DNA from: Rhizomucor pusillus | Taxonomy: Eukaryota; Mucoromycota; Mucoromycetes; Mucorales; Lichtheimiaceae | Reading direction: 5' to 3' | NCBI GenBank assembly: GCA_900175165.2 | Contig: FWWN02000570.1 | Span: 1 to 64,000 of the forward strand | Length of the DNA stretch: 64,000 nt | Shown here: positions 56,201 to 64,000 of the stretch, in pieces | Position numbering within the stretch: position 1 is the stretch's first letter | Layout of the letters: each line of letters begins with the position of its first letter | Program-made: the position numbers and the translations under genes | Notes under the pieces: generated by a model | Database searches by the model: none | The model's input: only the letters and a program-made list of their open reading frames with translations | Told to the model about the DNA's origin: nothing

Positions 56201-59200
56201 TCTAAATCTAAACAGACAGAATAGCGTTCCCTGGATTGTGATGTCAGAAAAGACAGCTCTCACGAATTGCGGTCAGGCTGTGCCGTTAATATATGCAGTG
56301 ATTACCATCGTGCGTGTCTGCGGCCAGCAGGTTAGCTTTACATGTTTTCAGGTGTATGGCAAAGTGAGTTCTTTACAATTCTATGCGCCTTTGCCAACAG
56401 GTTGTAGACCACCGAAAGCATAATGCAAATCCGGGATGGAACATGCATGTATACTACGGACCAGTACACCGGTAGATGCACAATTGCATAGATCAAGTTT
56501 ATGTATATAATATCTGGCATTTTCAAACGATTTGAAAAGCACACGCAAAACTCAGATCTAGAGACCTTCAATCGCCTTTTCAAGATTACAAAGCTACTAC
56601 GTACAGATTAGATAATGCAAACATGGCATCCGTCATCAGACAAGCACCGTACGCGATGTAATCGATAGCAGATCGCGGGAAAACGCTCATGTGCGTTTCC
56701 GTTAAAGTGCGACGATCTACCCAACCAGATGCAGCCTCTCCTTAAATTTCTGCATACGTTGCCGTGGTTGTCTCAAACAGAAAGTTAGGATATCCAAATT
56801 CGGATATTTTACGAACAGCGGCTAAGGATTTTGCCTAAATGGGAGCTTTGTGCTTCGTGGCACAGTCGAATTCTTCTGCGTCCGTAACAATAGCATTTGC
56901 ACATGCACACAATATTAATGCAATCGGTCCTTCTTCGCAGCAGCGGCGGCGCTGGTCTATCGATATTTTTCAGCTGCAAAGTACTCGCGGAGGTATCTCC
57001 TCTCCACGAGTCTCTGCAACTTGTGAATGCTTTATTCTTGCATCTCTTAGTACGAGGTTTTTAATTGCTGGTCGCAAAAGTAGAGGACGGCACCAATAAA
57101 AATACATGTTTCCCAGATATTGCTCAACTTTGGGTACATCAGGCTCACGGGATCTGGGACATTGCAAAAGGCAGTTGAGTATCTCGTGCTGGAAATATTC
57201 TTTAGATGGTCATCTCTTGGTTCACATACTATGATTAGCCTGCCAACTATCGATACACGCATGAAGCAACAATAGTATCACAATAACTGAGCAGTTTGCT
57301 ACGTCTTGACGTGCGGTTTTGAGCATAAGCTCAATATCACACTATTCAAATACACGAAGAAAGTGCTGGAAAACATACTTTGCGTTTGTAATAGCAATTG
57401 ACGCTTTCATAGGATACGTTGATACACAGATTACGAGTCCACGTTTGTTCACTTCGGTCATATAACGAATGCCGAGAACATGCTGCAAGATTTCTTCGTA
57501 TTTTACATATCCAAGTTTGATGCCATGTCTTGATAATAATGATTTCAGATACAGTAGCGGTCCGAAAAAAATTACACTTCTAGTTCCATCCTTCCGAGGG
57601 AATCATCGAGATCCTCCTCTGGCAGCTCTTGCTGTTCTGGATGCTGGGACGATGGCATCGAGCCCCATCCGGTCATTCAAAATAGTACGTATGATCAATT
57701 AATTGCTTTGGCCCCTTGAACGCTTTAGTATCTCCAGACAGCGAAACTTACCTCATTGTTGCCACCACCTCCGTGTCCATATCCACGCCCACGTCTGCGT
57801 CAGGTACTGATTGAACACCGGAACTTGGTGGTTGCAAGCGCAAGCAATAACGCAGGGTTTCTGGTCGATATTGTAGCCAAGACCTTGGAAAACCCTTTTC
57901 GACTTCATTTCTATTTGGTAAATCTCTCTATCCCGCCTCTGTAGTTTGCATGCTCGCCTGAGAGATGGAGGATGTCATGGCCGCAGCTCCGTAGAAACCT
58001 CTTGCGACGAGCGACAGCCGCTATACTTTCTTGAAGGCAGGAGCCGATCGCCTTGATGTGTATGCCTTGTACTCTGTTCAGAGGGCTGTACAGGTCTTGT
58101 GGGAGGCGAACGCTCTTCCCGCACCAAATGACACCATTCTACTCAGGGCTGCATCAAACATCTCAGTATACATCTTTGGCATATCTGATTTCTCAGATCC
58201 TACCTTAATGGTTTCAGACAGGATAATACTCTGGCTCCTTCTTCTCTCCTGGCCCGGCGCGGAAATGTCATACGTTGCATCGAGTGTGTACCTTTTACAT
58301 AACAAACAAGGCACCACATAAGGTGTGTGACCGTTGTGACCAGCCAGCTTTGCAACTGCAAGGTATTGAATCCAGCCTTGGCAGTTTTCGCGAGTGATCT
58401 GCTCAGATGCACGCAAACTACGCCCACTCAGCCCTGAACTGATTTAGCGGTCCATGTTAACGTGTCCTTAAGCTTGGCCCAAAATTCTTCAATAGGATTG
58501 CAGAACGGAGAGTGTGACGGCAAGGAAAGGATCTGATAACGATTGTTGAGGGTCGAAGCACGTGGTACTGTCCTGCTGCTTTTGCTCTGTCGATAACTCC
58601 ATGAGCATCCTTAGCGTCTCGGGGCCAGCGAGCTGTAATATGTATATATTAGGAGGTTATTATGCTAATGTGATCATCACTGAGCTTTTTACCGAGAACT
58701 CAAGAAGAACGTAACAAACTGTACAAGTCCCGTGTTTTTCTGTTCAATGACTACCGGTATGCTGTCTCTTTGTTCTTTGTTCTTTTATATATATCTGACG
58801 GGCGTTGACATTGACCAGTGTCGCAAAGCGTTTCCTGTCGCAAGTGAGCAGCTTGATACACGCAAGTCCCCCGTTTACTTGACCTTTTTGAAGCTGTCAA
58901 AACTGGCGAATTGATACCACCACCGAGCGTAAGCAATGTTGCTGATAAACCGAGCATCGTTTTACGGTGGTCGAAGTCGGCCTTGGTATTATCGCTTTCG
59001 TTGTATGCACCAGAAACCTCGGTCAAAAGCGTCTCGACATCGTCTGACCTGCCATGTCGTATGCCTTGGTCCTGCAGCTGCATTGTCATACGTGTCGATC
59101 GCTTCGTCCATATTTAAGCGCCAGCGACTGCAACGCTATTAGAAGCCTTGATGCCGACGTCACCGATAGATACCATGTTGATGTAAGGTATTGAGTTCTT

Positions 59201-62200
59201 CAGTATCTTGTAAGTAGCGTCAACAATCAAGATATTCATGAACTTTCGTGCCATTCCAATGCTCTTCGTATGAAGCGGAAGGAAACGGCGTTAGTATCGA
59301 AGGATGGTTTTGCTCCCAGCGTTGTGATCGACCGTTGCTGCTATGTATTGTTGACAGTAGTTCGCGAGAAGAAAGAAAAAAAGGAGAACAATGATGCGCT
59401 CAGACCGTGGGTTCCTTCTCCGCTGGGAGAAGATCAATAGTCAAATGATATTGGTACATCTCCCAAGCATAGTACATATTCCACTCTTACTTCGATAATA
59501 TATACAAATTACTTATCACGCAGCAGCTTCCATCATGCATGATTTATGCATGTGTCCGAGCACTGACTGCATTTGTGTGTCCAAAGTGGAAAGTTACAGC
59601 GATGGAGAAGATTGCATGGAAGACGTGGTTTTGGAGACTCGTATATAGGAATCTCCAAAAAGAGCCTCGACCCTACTTATGTGATACACGAATCTTGAAT
59701 CTCCTTCTTATGAGAAGATATGTTTGCCACACTGTAGTTGACTATCTTAACGAGGCAGCAGGCAGTTATAGCAAAAGTAAATAGCATTGTAGTAGATATC
59801 TGATTCTGGAAAGGGCCGGCTGAAATAGGCGAATGTGACGCCATTGTGGAATTGAAAGTAAACAAAAATACTCAAAAGGAGAGTAAATAAACCTTGATAT
59901 TTAATACAAAAACCAAAATCTCATTGAGGGAACGAGTTTCAAGTACGATTCCGTGTCACATTGTAGGATACATTATTTTGAAGGTTGTTCACCTGCATGA
60001 TTCGAAAAAAGGATGATGGCATCGCTCGCCGGCGAGATTTCAGCAGAAGCCCGTCACAGCCCGAATTCAAGAAAATGGGTCCACGAGAACTCCCGTCTTT
60101 TCCCATTTGTACGCTCCGAGAAATACCTGATGCAAAAGTTTGTGCGCTTTGCCAACAAACGGCCACTAGCGACTCGTATGTATAGCAATGCGGCGCGCAA
60201 TGCTTCGTGGTAACGCACTCAACCACCCAATTTAGGCTTCCATGGCTTCCACACGTCAAAGGTCTCGGCCGCCATTTCAAAGTTCAACCTTCCGGCCATG
60301 AGCCCTACCATGACAGAGGGTACTATTCACAAATGGAAGGTTAAGGAAGGTGCGTATTACTGTGCACGGTTTGGAAACGTCTTGGATAACTAAAAAGTAA
60401 TTTTGTTGGGGATATATATACAGGCGAGAGCTTTTCGGCGGGCGACGTACTTTTGGAACTGGAGACAGACAAGGCTCAAATTGACGTTGAAGCCCAGGAC
60501 GATGGTGTCCTCGCACGAATTCTTGTAAGTATGAGATGAATAAAATTAGCTGTATTTTCGATGTGTTGCTTACAATGTGAGTAGCTTCAAGATGGCGAAA
60601 AGGCGCCTGTCAACACTCCGATCGCATTGTTGGCAGAAGAAGGTGATGATATCTCCAATGTGGAGATTCCTGCTGATGAGCCAGCGGCTGCCGAACCTGC
60701 AAAGACACAAGAAGGTACGAGAATAAATATAGATTTTGGATAATGAACGAACATCTTGACGGACTCTCTGCATAGCTCCCAAGCAAGAAGCATCTTCCCC
60801 AGCCAAATCTGCTCCTACCCCAACAGTGCCCATGGATCACCACGACATTGACACCAGTAAATTAAAGAAGCCATTGTCCCCGGCTGTTTTGAACCTTGTG
60901 TTGCGTCACCACATTAAGGATGTTGGAGCGATCAAGGCGTCAGGCCCAGGAGGCCGTATTTTGAAGGGAGACGTGCTCGCTCACTTGGGCTTCATCCCGT
61001 ACAAACCCGCTCCACCTATGCGTACTTCGGCAGCACCTCCACGCGACCAGATTGTATTTGCCAAGGTACATATAGTATACTCTCATCGGGTATATTCAGA
61101 AGCGAATTATCTGACCTATAATTTTCTCGGATATAGCCTGCTGCTGAAAAAGAGCCTGCAAAGGAAAAGCCAGCGCTTCCCAACTTTATCAGCAAAACAG
61201 TTGTCGTCGATGATCTCTTTACTTTACGACGAGCTCTCAATGGTAATTCCAGAATAGCAGCCATGAGTGAAGTTCGACATATCTAACGTTTGGAATTGCA
61301 TGCTCAGACCAACACTCTACAAACGTCAGCGTAAATGATTTCATCGCCAAGGCTGCCACTCGCGCGTTGCAGGATGTCACAAAGCCATCTCCGGCAGCAT
61401 CGTCGCCATCATCGAGCCCCATCAAGTTCGCAACCGATGCGGCTTCCCTCTCTGAGAGCTACAAGGGTGGCTCTTTCAAGTAAGCAGCAGCGCCGTTGCA
61501 ATGTATTTAGTTACGGTATTAATCTGTCGCGTTTCATCTAGGATTTTCCATCTTGCCCCACCCACCTACGATTTTATCACCGATTCGTACGAAGCAGCGA
61601 AACCCTACGAGCTTGTAGTCAGCGCTAGCAAGCCTGTCGCCTCCAGCGCACCCTCGAAATCTGCTGATGAGGAGATGGTTGATCTGATTGGTTACCTTGG
61701 TGGCGAGGAGCCGGCACAGGCAGCACAGAGCATCAAACTCACTACGAAAGATGCCCGCATCAACTTTGGTGAGCTTCCCCGCCAAGCTCGCCACCAAGTA
61801 GAATTGAAGCTCAAGGATGACAAACCCGGAAAGATCTTGAACGATCCAAAGGCAGCCGCTTTCCTTGAACGTGTAGAATACTATGTTAGAAACCCCAGTG
61901 AATTGACTGTTTAAACGATCCAACATATATACGCCTTTTATCGCCCCATTTTATTTTATCCTCGCATGATACAAAAGCTTTCTTTTTTGTACGCTGTTGT
62001 GATTAGCCTATCAGTTTCAAGATGCTGTCCACGCATGTGTACGCAAAAAGCCGCGATTAAGTGTAGGAAGGAATAATTTCTTTGGTATGGATTTTCGAAC
62101 ATGCAAAGACCAGAGATCAAATGATTGTAGATAATGAAGCAAAATGAGTTCTATCCAAAAGAAAAAAAGTGACTAAATGTTGATCGACGAGATGAGACAG

Positions 62201-64000
62201 GCACAAAACAAGCTGCCGTTTGAATGACGTCTGTTGTGTGAAACGATGGATGGGTCCGACGCATAAAAGCAAGCCCCCCCTCTGTTTCCAGTTTGCCTTT
62301 TTCTTTTGCTTTCAACCAACAAACCTTGATTTCTCGCCATGGCCTTGACAGCATCTGATATCTGCAAGTTCATTCTAGGTATGCGTTTACTGCTGCCATC
62401 CATACATCACTCCATAGACTAATAACATTTTGGCAGCAATTATTCTTCCTCCGCTTGGCGTGTTTGCTGAAAAGGGTTCGTTGTCAAAGAAGAGCTTACG
62501 TTAGTGAGACTAACCACTCCTTTCAGGTTGCAACAGCGATCTTTTGATCAATATTTTACTGACGTGTCTTGGATGGATTCCTGGAATTATCCACGCTTTC
62601 TATATCATTCTCAAGTACTAGCAGTAATGACAAGAGAAGATGAAGAAGAAGGGCGTTGTGTAGCACCCGTTTATCCTCCTGTTACCACCATCATTTCCGA
62701 CACAGCATTCTTTTGTGTGCTGTGCGACGATTTCTATTTTCTCTATTTTCTTGAAGAAGAATACAACTGACTCTTTTATCTCATTTTTCATCGCTTGCGT
62801 TGCTTTCGTTATCGATATCCTCGAACTCCAGATCTTCCTTCTCGAGCCTGTGATTATTTGCTGTTTAGGAAATTGCTGATATGTAGCTATTTGATAACGG
62901 TTTACCTTTTTGCCCTCGGGTTGATGAGACTCATGCCTTTCCGTTTACGCCGGACGGCGCTTAGGGTCGGGGTTACAGTGACAGCAGCAGCAGTCCGGCC
63001 ACCAGAAGTGCTGGGCGACAATGGAGGAGGAGGTTCGGTTTCGTCAGGCTGGGAAGAAGAGGAGGGAACAGTACTAGGAGGCATAGATGCAGAGGCAACT
63101 AACCCGCCCCCGTCTCCTTTTGTTAGCACCTGAAACAATAAGATACGTCTGCATATGTGTTTACGTACGCGTCGATGTTTGAGTAACCATGGATGCCAAG
63201 CGTTCGTTTTCACGCTGCGGATGATAGTCAGAATAATGTCCCTTGCAGAGTCTCCTGAGCTGCTGATTTACCTCCAATTCTCTCAATCTTTTCTTTTCTT
63301 CGTCGATTTTGTCTGTTCATTCAAATGTCAGCATAGTCCTGATATGCATCGAAAATGTACTTCATGCATGTTGGGATGACCTGATGACGACGCGGTTTGC
63401 TGTTGCTTTACACGGCATCCATCCCTTTTTTGAATATGCAAAGCCATCTAGCAGCGGTGGCAATAAGCATCAAATCATTCATTGCATTGTTGAAAGAACA
63501 ATAACCCACTTTGACTACAAGTTGCCAAAGGATAGCTGCTGAACCCTCGGATACGTCCAATTCTAGGCTTAATTCTTGTCCGACTGATAACTGCAATTGT
63601 ACGCGTCAGCAGGATGGTCGCTGATTGTTACTTCGTGTAAGGGAAGGGGGAATAATGAAACATATAATTATTCATATATACCTTGCACTTGTCCCTTTTG
63701 AAGGTCACATACAAAAATCCTTGAATCATACTCGATACAAACCACTCTATGAACGACGATGCATCGCTTGCTAAAGGTTGGCGTTTTTGCTGTTACTCCT
63801 TCAGTTACAGACGTCGCTGTGAAACCTCACTTCTAACCTTACCATGATCTTTTCCATCCCTGCTGTGCCTTCAAACACAACTGCGTAAGCCTCTGATTCG
63901 CGAAAAACATGCAGCCACCAGGCTTGATCTGTGTAGCGCGAATAAACAATGACAGCTTCAGTCACCGAGTAAGATACTTGGACTAGATCATCCAGCTGCG

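Overview
This window is nuclear DNA of a fungus. Genes are compact and cut by many 45-100 nt GT-AG introns with short consensus donors and branch sites. Recognisable fungal proteins include chitin deacetylase, a Zn2Cys6 regulator, SET1, TEL2, an Ssd1-like protein, a Pdx1-like protein and Pmp3. Intron style, gene content (DPBB secreted protein, PAQR receptor, XRCC4/PAXX-type protein, abundant Tc1-like and MULE relics) suggest an early-diverging lineage such as Mucoromycota; that is an inference, and species cannot be named. I rebuilt most genes by joining exons by eye; for nearly all, the exon sum is a multiple of three.

Layout. 0.2-4.3 kb: a membrane protein and a small secreted double-psi beta-barrel protein with a 2.6 kb gene-poor gap between them. 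4.8-17.3 kb: a probable gentisate catabolic cluster: a fumarylacetoacetate/fumarylpyruvate hydrolase diverging from a Zn2Cys6 regulator, a dead Tc1-like transposon, a GFA-domain enzyme, gentisate 1,2-dioxygenase diverging from an FAD aromatic hydroxylase, and an ACS-family (Dal5/Tna1-like) permease. Together these could import a hydroxybenzoate, hydroxylate it to gentisate, open the ring and hydrolyse the product. A shared promoter motif (GGAT(N)AATTTCC) lies upstream of all three transcription units. 18.5-22.6 kb: PAQR receptor, secreted PEBP protein, and a frameshifted glutathione transferase pseudogene.

22.9-33.6 kb: two paralogous RCC1 genes flank an opposite-strand SmgGDS (RAP1GDS1) homologue, followed by SET1. 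34.5-47.1 kb: an acidic Lys/Asp/Trp-repeat secreted protein with a 7-nt exon, a disordered protein, CENP-S (seven tiny exons) sharing a 104-bp promoter with TEL2, an F-box/LRR protein, a SANT plus U-box protein, a UCH-type deubiquitinase and a small membrane protein. 47.7-55.3 kb: an Ssd1/Dis3L2-like RNB protein, tRNA adenosine deaminase Tad1 and chitin deacetylase, all on the minus strand. 55.3-60.1 kb: a transposon graveyard. 60.1-64 kb: pyruvate dehydrogenase component X, Pmp3, and a 5'-partial gene whose C-terminus resembles the NHEJ factor PAXX.

Most unusual points: the clustered gentisate pathway with its common promoter motif, a 10-nt GT...AG interruption in the regulator gene, three GC-AG introns all with donor GCAAGT, very small exons (7 and 12 nt), a triplicated N-terminal unit in one RCC1 paralogue, and the PAXX-like protein.
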